A stretch of DNA of 64,000 nt from Rubrobacteraceae bacterium (GTDB lineage: Bacteria; Actinomycetota; Rubrobacteria; Rubrobacterales; Rubrobacteraceae): the NCBI GenBank assembly GCA_030448125.1, contig JAUJNO010000002.1, positions 286,871 through 350,870 of the forward strand, written 5' to 3'. The position numbers and the translations under genes were made by a program. The notes under the pieces are model-generated. The model searched no databases and was not told the origin of the DNA. It worked only from the letters and a program-made list of their open reading frames with translations. This document shows, one piece after another, positions 33,502-41,720 of this stretch (its first letter is position 1; every line of letters starts with the position of its first letter).

Positions 33502-34374
33502 ATGTTCGAGGGCTTCGAGCGGATCCGGGTGGAGGCGGGTGGAGCGATCATCGAGGGTGTTCGCGGAGGCGAGGGGCCGCCGGTGCTGCTGTTGCACGGC
33601 TATCCGCAGACCCGCGCGATGTGGCACCTGGTCGCGCCGCTTCTCGCCGAATCCTTCACGGTCGTCGCGACCGATCTGCGGGGTTATGGGGACAGCTCCA
33701 AGCCTGAGGGTGGGACCGACCACGCCGGCTACTCCAAGCGTGCGATGGCTGCGGATCAGGTCGAGATCATGCGGGAGTTGGGGTACGGTTCCTTCGCCGT
33801 CGCCGGCCACGATCGGGGCGGCCGCGTCGCGCACCGGATGGCGCTGGACCACCCGGAGAGAGTCACGAAGCTCGCGGTGCTGGACATCGTGCCCACGCAC
33901 TACGTCTTCACGACGGCGGATAAGGACCTTGCGACGGCCTACTACCACTGGTTCTTCCTCATCCAGCCCTACGACCTGCCGGAGCACCTCATCGGGGCCG
34001 ACCCGGACTACTACCTGCGCAAGAAGCTCGGCGGGTGGGGGACGGGCGTCGATCTCTTCGACCCTTATGCCTACGCTGAGTACGAGCGTTGCTTCCGCGA
34101 CCCGAAGACCATCCACGCGAGCTGTGAGGACTACCGGGCCGCTGCCACCATCGACCTCACCCACGACGAGGCCGACCGGGACCGTAGGGTGGAGTGTCCC
34201 CTCCTGGCGCTCTGGGGAGAGAAGGGCGTCGTGGAGAGGCTCTACGACGTGCTGGAGGTCTGGCGCGGGTACGCCTCCGACGTGCGAGGCGGGGCAGTGC
34301 CCGCCGGCCACTTCCTGGCCGAGGAGAGTCCCGAGGAGACGGCGAAGGAGTTGGTCTCTTTCCTCAAGGGTTGA
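33502..34374 (+). CDS. Fluoroacetate / haloacetate dehalogenase-type alpha/beta hydrolase
   Basis: 290 residues. All residues known for fluoroacetate dehalogenase (FAcD) of Rhodopseudomonas appear in order: nucleophile Asp104 with Arg105 and Arg108 in GHDRGGRVAHRMA, Asp128 in LDIVPTHYVF, the halide pocket His149-Trp150 in YYHWFFLIQP and Tyr211 in SCEDYRAAATIDL, and general base His270 in PAGHFLAEESPEE. The HGYPQTRAMWHLVAPLLAE start and DLRGYGDSSKP also fit. It should attack short haloacids; epoxide hydrolase relatives share the fold but lack the His-Trp-Tyr set. ATG 33502 follows GGGGAAAGGGC. It is about 20 kb from the haloacid module and stands alone. Confidence 0.88.
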   Translation: MFEGFERIRVEAGGAIIEGVRGGEGPPVLLLHGYPQTRAMWHLVAPLLAESFTVVATDLRGYGDSSKPEGGTDHAGYSKRAMAADQVEIMRELGYGSFAVAGHDRGGRVAHRMALDHPERVTKLAVLDIVPTHYVFTTADKDLATAYYHWFFLIQPYDLPEHLIGADPDYYLRKKLGGWGTGVDLFDPYAYAEYERCFRDPKTIHASCEDYRAAATIDLTHDEADRDRRVECPLLALWGEKGVVERLYDVLEVWRGYASDVRGGAVPAGHFLAEESPEETAKELVSFLKG

Positions 34375-34389
34375 GGAAAAACGACCATC

Positions 34390-34489
34390 AGATGAGCCGG
34401 ATCGCCGCTGGTCCCAGGATCTCTCTTTGCACCAAGCAGGGTCCGTGTTTTGGGTTACGGCCGCGCTGTCGGCGGCGCTTATCGCGTGA
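34390..34489 (+). pseudogene. Possible N-terminal remnant of a second BCCT transporter
   Basis: In the frame ending at TGA 34487-34489 the sequence reads LSLHQAGSVFWVTAALSAAL IA (20 + 2 residues). This parallels the start of the intact BCCT gene 300 bases on (SQVGTVFWITIAIALAFVLW). Nucleotides around GTCCGTGTTTTGGGTTACG and GACCGTGTTTTGGATCACG are also alike. It is then cut off. The match is short and made by eye. Confidence 0.4.
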
Positions 34490-34530
34490 CGCCAAGCCCG
34501 GCAAGTAGCCCGAACCATCCTCATCTACGG

Positions 34531-34556
34531 AACCCTCGCGGGCGATCGCGAGGGTT
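34531..34556 (+). terminator. Hairpin terminator before the BCCT gene
   Basis: AACCCTCGCG (34531-34540) and CGCGAGGGTT (34547-34556) pair perfectly around GGCGAT, followed by CTCCTTTG. It would end the dehalogenase transcript. From here to 34708 nothing else is supported. Confidence 0.6.
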
Positions 34557-34708
34557 CTCCTTTGCCCCGACCTCTCTACGGGCGTACGTTGTAGGAGCGG
34601 TTGCGAGAAGCTTTTCGCGAGCATACAATTCCCGAATTGTGGGAAGACCATTGAAATGCTTTCGCCGCTTTATACCGGTTGTGGACTGTAGGTAAGGGAG
34701 GCTTGAGG

Positions 34709-36307
34709 ATGCAGGGCATACGGAAGGTGACGTCTCAGGTCGGGACCGTGTTTTGGATCACGATTGCCATTGCGCTGGCGTTCGTTCTGTGGGGTGTATT
34801 CCTTACGGATAACTTCGATAGGGTGACCAGGGCGGCTCTGGACTTTGTCGTCGCGGATCTCAGTTGGTTCTATTTGATCGTGACGACCTTGTTTTTGGCC
34901 TTCGTCGTCTTTCTGGCCTTCAGTCGCTACGGCAAGATCAAGCTGGGCAAGGAGGACGAGGAGCCTGAGTTTGGCCTGTTCTCGTGGTTCGCGATGCTTT
35001 TTCAGGCAGGGATGGGTATCGGCGTAATCTTCTGGGGGGTCTCGGAGCCCGTCATGCACTACGCCACCCAGCCACCCTACGGCGGGGCCGAGCCGAACAC
35101 GGCTGCGGCGGCCCAGCTATCCATGCAGTACTCGTTCTTCCATTGGGGGCTGCACGCGTGGGCTATCTACGCCGTCGTCGCCCTCGCCGTCGCGTACTTC
35201 AACTTCCGTAAGGACAAGCCGGGGCTTATAAGCGCGGTCCTCTCGCCCCTGCTCGGCGACCGCGCCAACGGCCCCATCGGGAAGGCCATAGACACATTGG
35301 CGATCCTGGCCACGCTGTTCGGTGTGGCGGTCTCTTTGGGGCTCGGCACCCTCCAGATCGGCGCGGGGCTCGGCGAGAGCCTCGGCATCTCGAACGGGGT
35401 CGGCCCGCAGCTGATCATCATCGGCGTCACCACGGTCGCCTTCATGCTCTCGGCGTCCACCCCGATCAACAAAGGGGTCAACTACCTGAGCCAGGCGAGC
35501 ATCTACCTGGCCGCCGTTTTGCTACTCTACTTTATAGTCCTGGGACCGACGGTAGTCCAGATCAACGCCTTCACGCAGGGTATAGGCGACTATATAGGCG
35601 AACTCATCCCGATGAGCTTCACGATGAACGCCTTTAACCAGGACACCGCTTTCTTGAGTAATCCCGCGGGGACCCTCTTCTTGTTCGCGACGTGGATCGC
35701 CTGGGCCCCTTACGTGGGGGTCTTCGTCGCCCGGGTCTCCAGAGGACGCACAATTCGGGAGTTCGTCATAGGCGTGCTGGTAGCCCCGAGCCTCGCTAAC
35801 GCGTTGTGGTTCGCCGTGTTCGGGGGGGCGGCGATAGATTACGATCGTTCGTCAGGCGGGACGATCAGCACGGCCGCCCAGAGCGACCCGGCCGTGGGCC
35901 TCTTCGCCTTTCTTCAGGCGTACCCGTTGCCTTTGATCACGTCGCTCGTGGCGATCTTGCTGCTCTTCATCTTCTTCGTTGCGGGGGCGGACGCGGCGAC
36001 CATCGTGCTCGGCAGGATGTCCGCCGGCGGCGTTTTGAACCCTGGCAGGGTGATCCGGCTGGTCTGGGGGGCGGTTATGGCGGCCATCGCGGCGGTCCTG
36101 CTCCTGAGCGGGGGCATCGAGGCACTCGAGCGGGCGTCGATCGTGGCCGGCCTGCCGTTCGCACTGATCATGATCGCCATGTGCTGGTCCCTATACAGGG
36201 GCCTCTCGCAAGATGCCCGCGAAGAGGAACAGCAAGAAGGGCAGGAGTCCGAAGACCGCACGGCGGCGGAACATGCGGGCCAGCCGGCGTCGAACCCCGG
36301 CGAGTAA
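34709..36307 (+). CDS. BCCT family transporter (betaine/carnitine/choline type)
   Basis: 532 residues with 12 membrane segments, a Na+- or H+-coupled importer of quaternary ammonium osmolytes. Family landmarks: DFVVADLSWFYLIVTTLFLA, PEFGLFSWFAMLFQAGMGIG, IFWGVSEPVMHY, SMQYSFFHWGLHAWAIYAVV (the Trp-rich substrate helix), GRANGPIGKAIDTLAIL-like DRANGPIGKAIDTLAILATL and the DTAFLSNPAGTLFLFATWIA segment. The Met-Gly pair GMGIG suggests a Na+-linked choline/betaine type. ATG 34709 follows AAGGGAGGCTTGAGG; an in-frame GTG at 34679 lacks a site. The acidic tail probably senses osmolarity, as in other BCCT carriers. Confidence 0.93.
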   Translation: MQGIRKVTSQVGTVFWITIAIALAFVLWGVFLTDNFDRVTRAALDFVVADLSWFYLIVTTLFLAFVVFLAFSRYGKIKLGKEDEEPEFGLFSWFAMLFQAGMGIGVIFWGVSEPVMHYATQPPYGGAEPNTAAAAQLSMQYSFFHWGLHAWAIYAVVALAVAYFNFRKDKPGLISAVLSPLLGDRANGPIGKAIDTLAILATLFGVAVSLGLGTLQIGAGLGESLGISNGVGPQLIIIGVTTVAFMLSASTPINKGVNYLSQASIYLAAVLLLYFIVLGPTVVQINAFTQGIGDYIGELIPMSFTMNAFNQDTAFLSNPAGTLFLFATWIAWAPYVGVFVARVSRGRTIREFVIGVLVAPSLANALWFAVFGGAAIDYDRSSGGTISTAAQSDPAVGLFAFLQAYPLPLITSLVAILLLFIFFVAGADAATIVLGRMSAGGVLNPGRVIRLVWGAVMAAIAAVLLLSGGIEALERASIVAGLPFALIMIAMCWSLYRGLSQDAREEEQQEGQESEDRTAAEHAGQPASNPGE

Positions 36308-36563
36308 CCGTATCGCTCCTATCCTCGGGATTGCTACACTGGCAGACGTCTTGGAGGACACCGAGCGGCGCGCGGAAGAGGAGAGGGCCCGGATCGAGGC
36401 CCGGTACCGCGAGGTGCTCAAGAACTCGGTCGCGTTCGAGAAGAAGATCCGGAACCGCTGGCGCGAGAAGAACCGCCAGAAGAACGCCCGGATAGCCGAG
36501 CTCGAAGCGCGCGTCGCGGAGCTAGAAAAAGAACTGGAAACGCTACAAACCGAGAAACGCTAA
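36273..36563 (+). CDS. Small coiled-coil protein of unknown function
   Basis: Up to 96 residues. After an Arg-rich start overlapping the BCCT gene, the protein becomes a long heptad-patterned helix: DTERRAEEERARIEARYREV, AFEKKIRNRWREKNRQKNAR and ELEARVAELEKELETLQTEK. The start is doubtful: ATG 36273 overlaps the transporter by 35 bases; TTG 36351 lies 10 bases after TACACT (36335-36340), a spacing also seen at other leaderless genes here. No family recognised. Confidence 0.55.
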   Translation: MRASRRRTPASNRIAPILGIATLADVLEDTERRAEEERARIEARYREVLKNSVAFEKKIRNRWREKNRQKNARIAELEARVAELEKELETLQTEKR

Positions 36564-36617
36564 GGATGACCTCGAGAAGGATCTGGTGGCGGAACGCGGG
36601 AGAGGTGTCTTCTGGCT

Positions 36618-36926
36618 CTACCGCTCCTCGCCGGGCCGCTCCTCGGGGCGCGGCTCGTGGCTCATGTCCGGCGCGCCGGTGAAGCCGCCCGGGCCACTCT
36701 CGGAGAGCCGCTCGGGCTCCTCCACCCTGCTCAGGGCCCGGTCGAGGACCTCCTCGTCCACGGGGTAGGGGAGATCCAGGCGCGAGGCGAGTGTCCGATC
36801 CAACTCCTCGTCCGGCAGGCCATGCACCTCTTCCTCCATCCGGAGCATCTCTGGCTCGCTGTCGGGCCCGAGGTCGTTGACCATGAGGGCAACCAACTTG
36901 CGCTCTTTCGTCCCACGATCCGCCAT
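36618..36926 (-). CDS. Small acidic protein with a duplicated C-terminal tail
   Basis: 102 residues from ATG 36926 (GGAGAGG upstream): MADRGTKERKLVALMVNDLG, then very acidic EMLRMEEEVHGLPDEELDRT and DLPYPVDEEVLDRALSRVEE. The end reads SESGPGGFTGAPDMSHEPRP plus EERPGEER. Almost the same 25-residue tail occurs on the other strand at 38135-38219. No family recognised. The low codon constraint of the tail and its Pro/Gly content suggest a disordered extension. Confidence 0.6.
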   Translation of the reverse strand: MADRGTKERKLVALMVNDLGPDSEPEMLRMEEEVHGLPDEELDRTLASRLDLPYPVDEEVLDRALSRVEEPERLSESGPGGFTGAPDMSHEPRPEERPGEER

Positions 36927-37177
36927 CTCGGCCTCTCCGATCCTTCCTTGAGCTTCCACCGGCGCACAAGTTTACAACGCCCCTGGACTTCCGCGCCGTA
37001 TTGGGCGCCGAAAGAGTGGCCGCGCTCGCCGCAAGTGGCGCTAGAGTACACGCTCTGGTTGCGGAGGGGCGCGGCAGCTGGACGACCCTCGCGCGTGAGT
37101 TGAGCGTCGCTAGCCAGGGCACGAAGGACACGACGCCTCGGCCCCACATCCAACCGTCCTGGCTTCGCGGTCTGCAC

Positions 37178-37183
37178 TACAAT
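37178..37183 (+). promoter_or_regulatory. Putative -10 box
   Basis: TACAAT 36 bases before GTG 37220, giving a normal leader with a GAGGAGGAGG ribosome site. No clear -35. The region 36927-37177 between the divergent genes holds nothing else recognised. Confidence 0.4.
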
Positions 37184-37219
37184 GTGGCGAGGGACAAAAC
37201 TCGAGGAGGAGGCGAAACC

Positions 37220-37972
37220 GTGAGCAGAAGATCCGGGCCGCGGAGAAACGGGCGTAGTGGGAGAACCTACGGCGGCGCATTGGGGCTGGTGATTGGTGCT
37301 TTGGGCGTAGGCGTGCTGATTCTTTTCTTGTTGCGACAGATCCGAGGAGACGCACGGGAGAGAGTCGAAAGGGCGTCCGAGGCAGCGAAGAGCAGGGTCG
37401 AGGAGTATGCGGGGGTCTCGAGGACAGAGACAGAGTCTCAAGAGGCAGTGGAACGCCCCGCGGACCAAGAAGAGACACACGCCGCCGAAGAGCGTACAGA
37501 GGAACGTACGCGCACCGTAAGGGAGTTTGTCCACAGGCTCGAGGAGCAGCCCCCGGCGGGCCAGGAAGAGGAGAACGCCTCCGAAGAGACCAGAGAAGAG
37601 CTAAGACGCGTCATACGCGAATCCGTGCGTAGGAGTGAAGGATCCTCTCGGGACCGAGAGGAGGGTAGATCGGAAGAAACGGCAGGGGAGGAGGAAAGGC
37701 GCACAAGCGAGAGCGGCAGTGCGAGCGGCAGTGCGAGCGAGCAGATGACGGTGGTGGGCGTGCTGGCGAAGATGGGGGAGGCATTCCAGGAGACGGGCGG
37801 CGGCCAGTTCGTCTTGTCCTCGGAAGACGAAGGCAACTTCGACCTGCACGGCAAGGAAGACGAACTCGACGACGTCTATCAGCAGCAGACGCAGGCCAGG
37901 GTGGTAGGGAGGATCATTGACGAAGACTCGCAGCCAAGAAAGATGGAGGTCGACGAGGCCGAGCCGGCATAG
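37220..37972 (+). CDS. Single-pass membrane protein with long charged region
   Basis: 250 residues. A short Arg-rich start leads to one membrane helix (GGALGLVIGALGVGVLILFL, about residues 19-38), then about 150 residues of Glu/Arg/Ser-rich, probably helical or disordered sequence (DARERVERASEAAKSRVEEY ...), and a more folded-looking end MTVVGVLAKMGEAFQETGGG ... EDELDDVYQQQTQARVVGR. GTG 37220 is chosen for its GAGGAGGAGG site 8 bases upstream; the frame is open back to 37001. It resembles YtxH-type stress membrane proteins only in layout. Confidence 0.7.
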   Translation: MSRRSGPRRNGRSGRTYGGALGLVIGALGVGVLILFLLRQIRGDARERVERASEAAKSRVEEYAGVSRTETESQEAVERPADQEETHAAEERTEERTRTVREFVHRLEEQPPAGQEEENASEETREELRRVIRESVRRSEGSSRDREEGRSEETAGEEERRTSESGSASGSASEQMTVVGVLAKMGEAFQETGGGQFVLSSEDEGNFDLHGKEDELDDVYQQQTQARVVGRIIDEDSQPRKMEVDEAEPA

Positions 37973-38020
37973 CCTCGGAGTCTCGCACGGGATCGAGGAC
38001 GCCGCCGGCCTCGACTTTCG

Positions 38021-38219
38021 ATGGGGGAGATGGCGCAGAGGCTCTTCTCGATCCTCTGCGCGGTGCTGCACGAGGCGCACGGGCGGCAGGTGCAGGAGAC
38101 GATGGAGACCCTCTCCGAAGGCCAGAAGAGTTCTACCCGAGAGCGAGCCGGGTGGCTTCACTGGCGCCCCGGATATGAGCCACGCGCCGCGCCCCGAGGA
38201 GCGGCCCGCCGAACGTTAG
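38021..38219 (+). CDS. Small protein with the duplicated tail, probable frameshift
   Basis: The first frame gives MGEMAQRLFSILCAVLHEAH and GRQVQETMETLSEGQK, a plausible helical start. Near 38130 the second frame takes over with LPESEPGGFTGAPDMSHAPR and PEERPAER, ending at TAG 38217-38219. The tail is nearly the same as that of the protein at 36618-36926 on the other strand. Either an indel separates the two halves or only the tail is a duplicated remnant. It is convergent with the dynamin gene, overlapping its stop. Confidence 0.4.
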
Positions 38220-39973
38220 GAGGATTTGACTCCGGGCGCCCCGATCTCGGCGCGCAAAGACTCGGTCTCCCCGGTTATCTCCGCCAGGGCGGAGCGGGCC
38301 TCCGTCATGCGGGTGTGCTCGGTGCGGACGAAGCGGGTGTAGGGTGCTATCGCCTCGCGCATCCTCTCGACGGAGCGGTTGAGCTCGGTATCGAACTGGC
38401 GACGCACCACCTCGCCCAAACGCTCGCGCAGGGCCTCGGTCTTCTCGCGGAACTCGGCGCGCGCCTTGCGCCGCCGGTTCGGCAGGATAAAGAGGCCGAA
38501 GCCCGCGATCACGAGCGCCGCCGTTATCCCCGTTACGTCCGCCGCGGCCGTCGTGGCGACCGCCACCGCCGCCGCCCCGAGGCCCAAAGCGCCGACCTCG
38601 ACCGCGGCCGTCTGGGCGACGGCACCCTGCAAGGAGAGGGCGAGCTGCTGCGACTCGTACTCGCGGTCGTAGCGCTGGACGACGTCGGTGGCGTTCTTGC
38701 CCACGGACTGGAGAAGCTGCGAACGGTTGTACTCGAAGTTGTCTCCGACCTCCCCGATCACGTGCTCGTCGTACTTCGCCTGCCGGCGGCGGTTGACGTA
38801 CTCCACGATCGCGCGCCACTGCTTGAGGTTCCGGTCGACCATCCAGTCTATGAGCTCCTCGACCCGCTCGTCTATCAGCTTCTCGGTGTCGGCGACGACC
38901 TCCCTCTGGAAGCGGTCCTGAACCTTGTTTCGCTGCACCAATTCTCGGACGTTGGTGAGGCGGATGTTCTCTTCGAACCACTCGTCGCCCCGCTCGTTCA
39001 TCTGCATGATGATGTTCTCGATCTCGGACATCCGCGCCTCGAAGTCGCGCGTCATGTCCTCCTTGTAGAGCTCCAGCTGAGACTCGACGTTCTCGGACAT
39101 CTTGAAGTCGTCCTCGAGCAGGCTCATCCGCTCGTCCACCGCGAGCCCGTAGCGCCTGACGAGCTCCTCGACTACCCCCAGCGGGCTCTCCAGCTTCAGC
39201 CGCACCCGGCCCTCCTCGTCCAGAAGGTCCGTCACGTAGCGCTCCAACTCCTCGAAGCCGCTCGCCTCGAGGAGGGCGTCAGCTTCTATTCCGGGGCCGG
39301 TAGCCTTCGCCTTCCGGGCCAGGTAGGACGAGACGAAGAAGATCGGGGGCTTGAGACCCAGCATCGAGTTGACGCCATCCTCGACGAAGAGGCGCACCTT
39401 CTCGCGGTCCTCTTCCCCGCGAAGGAGGTCGACCTTGTTGACGACGAGGACTATCTTCTTGCCCCAGTCCCGGATCAACTCTAGGTACTCGCGCTCGGAC
39501 TCGGTGAACGGCCTGTCGGAGGAGGTGACGAAGAGGACGAGGTCAGAGCGGGGTACGAAGCCGCGGCTCAGCTCCTCGTGGTGGCGGATGATCGCGTTGG
39601 TCCCCGGCGTGTCGACGATGGCGACCTCGCGCAAGAATTCGTTCGGGTGCTCCTTCTCGAGCACGCCCTCGCGCCGCTCGCGCTCGGAGGGATGCTCACC
39701 GTATCTGAGGACCGTGATCCGGTCGGTCGTCGGCGTCACGCCTTCTTGGGAGAGATCTTCCCCGAGTAAGGCGTTTATGAACGCCGACTTGCCGGAGTTG
39801 AACTCGCCGACGATGACGAGCAGAAACAGCTCCTCAATATCCGCGAGCTTCCGGCGCACGAGCGAGACGTCATCGGACGGGGAGCCGAAGTCTTCGAGAA
39901 ATCCGGCCAGGCGTTCCAGGAGGGCGCGTTCGCGGTCGGTGGTCCGCCGCCAACGTTCGTCGAGGATCTGCAT
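38216..39973 (-). CDS. Bacterial dynamin-like GTPase
   Basis: 585 residues. GTPase motifs: G1 VIVGEFNSGKSAFINALLGE (about 53-72), G2 around GVTPTTDRITVLRYG, G3 AIVDTPGTNAI and G4 VLVVNKVDLL. Long helical stalk segments follow (SENVESQLELYKEDMTRDFE, FQREVVADTEKLIDERVEEL). A hydrophobic hairpin typical of the membrane paddle lies near residues 460-500 (VEVGALGLGAAAVAVATTAA, ALVIAGFGLFILP), with a final coiled coil. Such proteins bind, tubulate or protect membranes, in some bacteria against phage or membrane damage. They are often tandem pairs; a tail-like fragment lies just upstream at 40087. Confidence 0.93.
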   Translation of the reverse strand: MQILDERWRRTTDRERALLERLAGFLEDFGSPSDDVSLVRRKLADIEELFLLVIVGEFNSGKSAFINALLGEDLSQEGVTPTTDRITVLRYGEHPSERERREGVLEKEHPNEFLREVAIVDTPGTNAIIRHHEELSRGFVPRSDLVLFVTSSDRPFTESEREYLELIRDWGKKIVLVVNKVDLLRGEEDREKVRLFVEDGVNSMLGLKPPIFFVSSYLARKAKATGPGIEADALLEASGFEELERYVTDLLDEEGRVRLKLESPLGVVEELVRRYGLAVDERMSLLEDDFKMSENVESQLELYKEDMTRDFEARMSEIENIIMQMNERGDEWFEENIRLTNVRELVQRNKVQDRFQREVVADTEKLIDERVEELIDWMVDRNLKQWRAIVEYVNRRRQAKYDEHVIGEVGDNFEYNRSQLLQSVGKNATDVVQRYDREYESQQLALSLQGAVAQTAAVEVGALGLGAAAVAVATTAAADVTGITAALVIAGFGLFILPNRRRKARAEFREKTEALRERLGEVVRRQFDTELNRSVERMREAIAPYTRFVRTEHTRMTEARSALAEITGETESLRAEIGAPGVKSS

Positions 39974-40086
39974 CTAGCCTACACCGCCTTCCCGGGGATC
40001 GCCGCCGGTAAGCATTGTACCCCGTCGCCGGTGGTGCGAAGCCGGAACCCGGACTTCGCGGTATTGCTCGCGCAATCTTCCCGGAG

Positions 40087-40230
40087 CTACGGGAAGGGGC
40101 TCGTGTCCGGCGTGAGGGCGCCGATCTGGTTCCTGAGCGACCGGACTTCCCACTCGATCGCCCCCAGGGATGCATGGGCCTCTTCCGCCCGCTTGTGCTC
40201 GGAGCGCACGAAGTCGACGTAGGTTGCCAT
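40087..40230 (-). CDS. 47-residue ORF homologous to the dynamin C-terminal tail
   Basis: ATG 40230 to TAG 40087: MATYVDFVRSEHKRAEEAHA, then SLGAIEWEVRSLRNQIGALT. The intact dynamin's tail reads YTRFVRTEHTRMTEARSALA, then EITGETESLRAEIGAPG, aligning without gaps over about 37 residues. It may be the end of a lost tandem dynamin gene or a tiny protein of its own. There is no clear ribosome site. It precedes the dynamin gene by 113 bases on the same strand. Confidence 0.55.
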   Translation of the reverse strand: MATYVDFVRSEHKRAEEAHASLGAIEWEVRSLRNQIGALTPDTSPFP

Positions 40231-40247
40231 GACTCAGATATCTAACA

Positions 40248-40283
40248 GCAGACACGCTCCGCGGGAACGTTGAGCGTGTCTGC
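40248..40283. terminator. Perfect 12-base hairpin
   Basis: GCAGACACGCTC (40248-40259) and GAGCGTGTCTGC (40272-40283) pair perfectly around a 12-base loop. It lies about 150 bases beyond the CAP-protein stop on the minus strand and just before the 47-residue ORF, so it may end the first and insulate the second. Confidence 0.6.
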
Positions 40284-40433
40284 GCCGCCGGCGAGGCTCC
40301 TCGCCTGGAAGGTCCGAAAGCCTGAGTCTCACGCCAGATGCGTTGCCAGACCGCGAGCGCGACGCCGACAGGCAGATATTTTAGCCGGCGCCGGCATCTC
40401 CTTTGCCTCCGGAGCAACCGGTTCGGGTTGCGC

Positions 40434-41720
40434 TTAATGGCCTCTCCGCTTGCGAACGGCTCCATGAGCCAGCACTCCACTCAGCAAAAGGAAGCCGCCC
40501 ACGAATAGCATGAGTGGCGGGGCGCCGCTAGTAGCTCTGGGGAGCTTCTTCGTCGCTACCGGTATGGTGTTTGCGACGCCATCGTCGGAGGCGCCGAGAG
40601 TGAACACTACGGGGGATCTACCGGCGGCGGGAATCGCCCCGGTTGGTTGCTCCGGAGCGGGAGACGCCTGCCAGATGAGGCCTTCGGGTACGGCCTCCCG
40701 CGCGGCCAGTGCGGTCTCCATGGCCTCGGTCTCTGCAGGCGAGGCTCTCCGAATACTTTCTTCTTCGATGAGAGTGGTGGGGACCTCTTGCTCGGCCGTC
40801 CCGGCGTCCGGATCCCCGACTGCCAACCCCGCGTCGGGGGAACGTAGGACCTCTACCGGACCGGTCTCTCCGGTAGTGTACCGCTCTGTGACGGCGCCCT
40901 CGGCGGTGGGTTGGACGGGGGCCAGCCGGGGCGTTGCTTCTCCGCCGGAGGGCCGCGCGGTCTCCGCCGCGCCGGTCTCCGTAGCGTACTGCTCCACGGC
41001 GATATCACCGGTAGTGGGTTGCACGGAGGAAGCCGTTCGGGGCAGCGCTTCTCCGTCCGACTCCGGGTCGGGCATGGCCTCTTCGGTCCGAGTCTCCCCG
41101 CCGCTCGTTTGTTCATCGGCGGGCTGCGGGGACGAGGTCTGCTCTTCGGCCGCCGGCTCGACGAGTTGCTCGGCCCCCAGCGCTCCGGTTTCGGCGACCG
41201 GCTCCCGGCTTGCGGGGGGTGATGGGGTGTCGGCCATGGAGCCGAAGTCGGCGGTCCAGTAGGAATCGGCGTGTCCTACGCCTACGGCCGTGTATTGCTC
41301 ATCGAGCATGACGGCGTCGTGTTCCGGCGAGCGGCGCCAGTACTCGAATACCTCTTCAGCGGTGAGCTGGCCCAGGGCTATGTTCTCGGCCGTGGCGGCG
41401 TTCGTGGGGTAGCCTTCCCGGGCCACGCGGTCGGCGGGATCCGAACCGCCCGGGTAGTAAGAGCTCTCCCTGGTCCTGTGGGAGAAAAAGCCGTGAGCCG
41501 ACATGTCCTCCGAGTGACGCCCGGCAGATGCGGACAGCGCCTCCGAGGGGACGAGCGGGCCAACGTCGTTGTCCTGCCGGTACCCGTTTATGAGCTCCAG
41601 AAGCCACTGTTCTTCGGCCTCGTCGGCGCGGGCCTGGTCCAGGCAAACGGGGCCGAGCACGAGAAAAAGGCCAACAGCTAGATACAGGGCCGGGAAGGCA
41701 GCCCAACGACGAACGCGCAT
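40434..41720 (-). CDS. Secreted CAP/SCP-domain protein with LPxT-like cell-wall anchor signal
   Basis: 428 residues. A signal peptide (ALYLAVGLFLVLGPVCLDQARA, cut near ADE) leads to a CAP domain, about 35-165: LLELINGYRQDNDVGPLVPS, SAGRHSEDMSAHGFFSHRT, ADRVAREGYPTNAATAENIA and YWRRSPEHDAVMLDEQYTAV, with conserved His and Glu. About 200 residues of Thr/Pro/Glu-rich, probably disordered linker follow. The end has KKLPRATSG, a hydrophobic helix (PPLMLFVGGFLLLSGVLAHG) and RKRRGH, the layout of a sortase signal with LPRAT in place of LPxTG. It should be wall-linked. GGAGGGGGGAAAC precedes ATG 41720. Confidence 0.88.
   Translation of the reverse strand: MRVRRWAAFPALYLAVGLFLVLGPVCLDQARADEAEEQWLLELINGYRQDNDVGPLVPSEALSASAGRHSEDMSAHGFFSHRTRESSYYPGGSDPADRVAREGYPTNAATAENIALGQLTAEEVFEYWRRSPEHDAVMLDEQYTAVGVGHADSYWTADFGSMADTPSPPASREPVAETGALGAEQLVEPAAEEQTSSPQPADEQTSGGETRTEEAMPDPESDGEALPRTASSVQPTTGDIAVEQYATETGAAETARPSGGEATPRLAPVQPTAEGAVTERYTTGETGPVEVLRSPDAGLAVGDPDAGTAEQEVPTTLIEEESIRRASPAETEAMETALAAREAVPEGLIWQASPAPEQPTGAIPAAGRSPVVFTLGASDDGVANTIPVATKKLPRATSGAPPLMLFVGGFLLLSGVLAHGAVRKRRGH

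Noticed and set aside
38021..39484. A very long plus-strand frame opposite the dynamin gene
   Set aside because: Apart from the first 40 codons it is the antisense of the GTPase gene, with repetitive Arg/Leu/Val composition; the minus-strand frame has all GTPase motifs.
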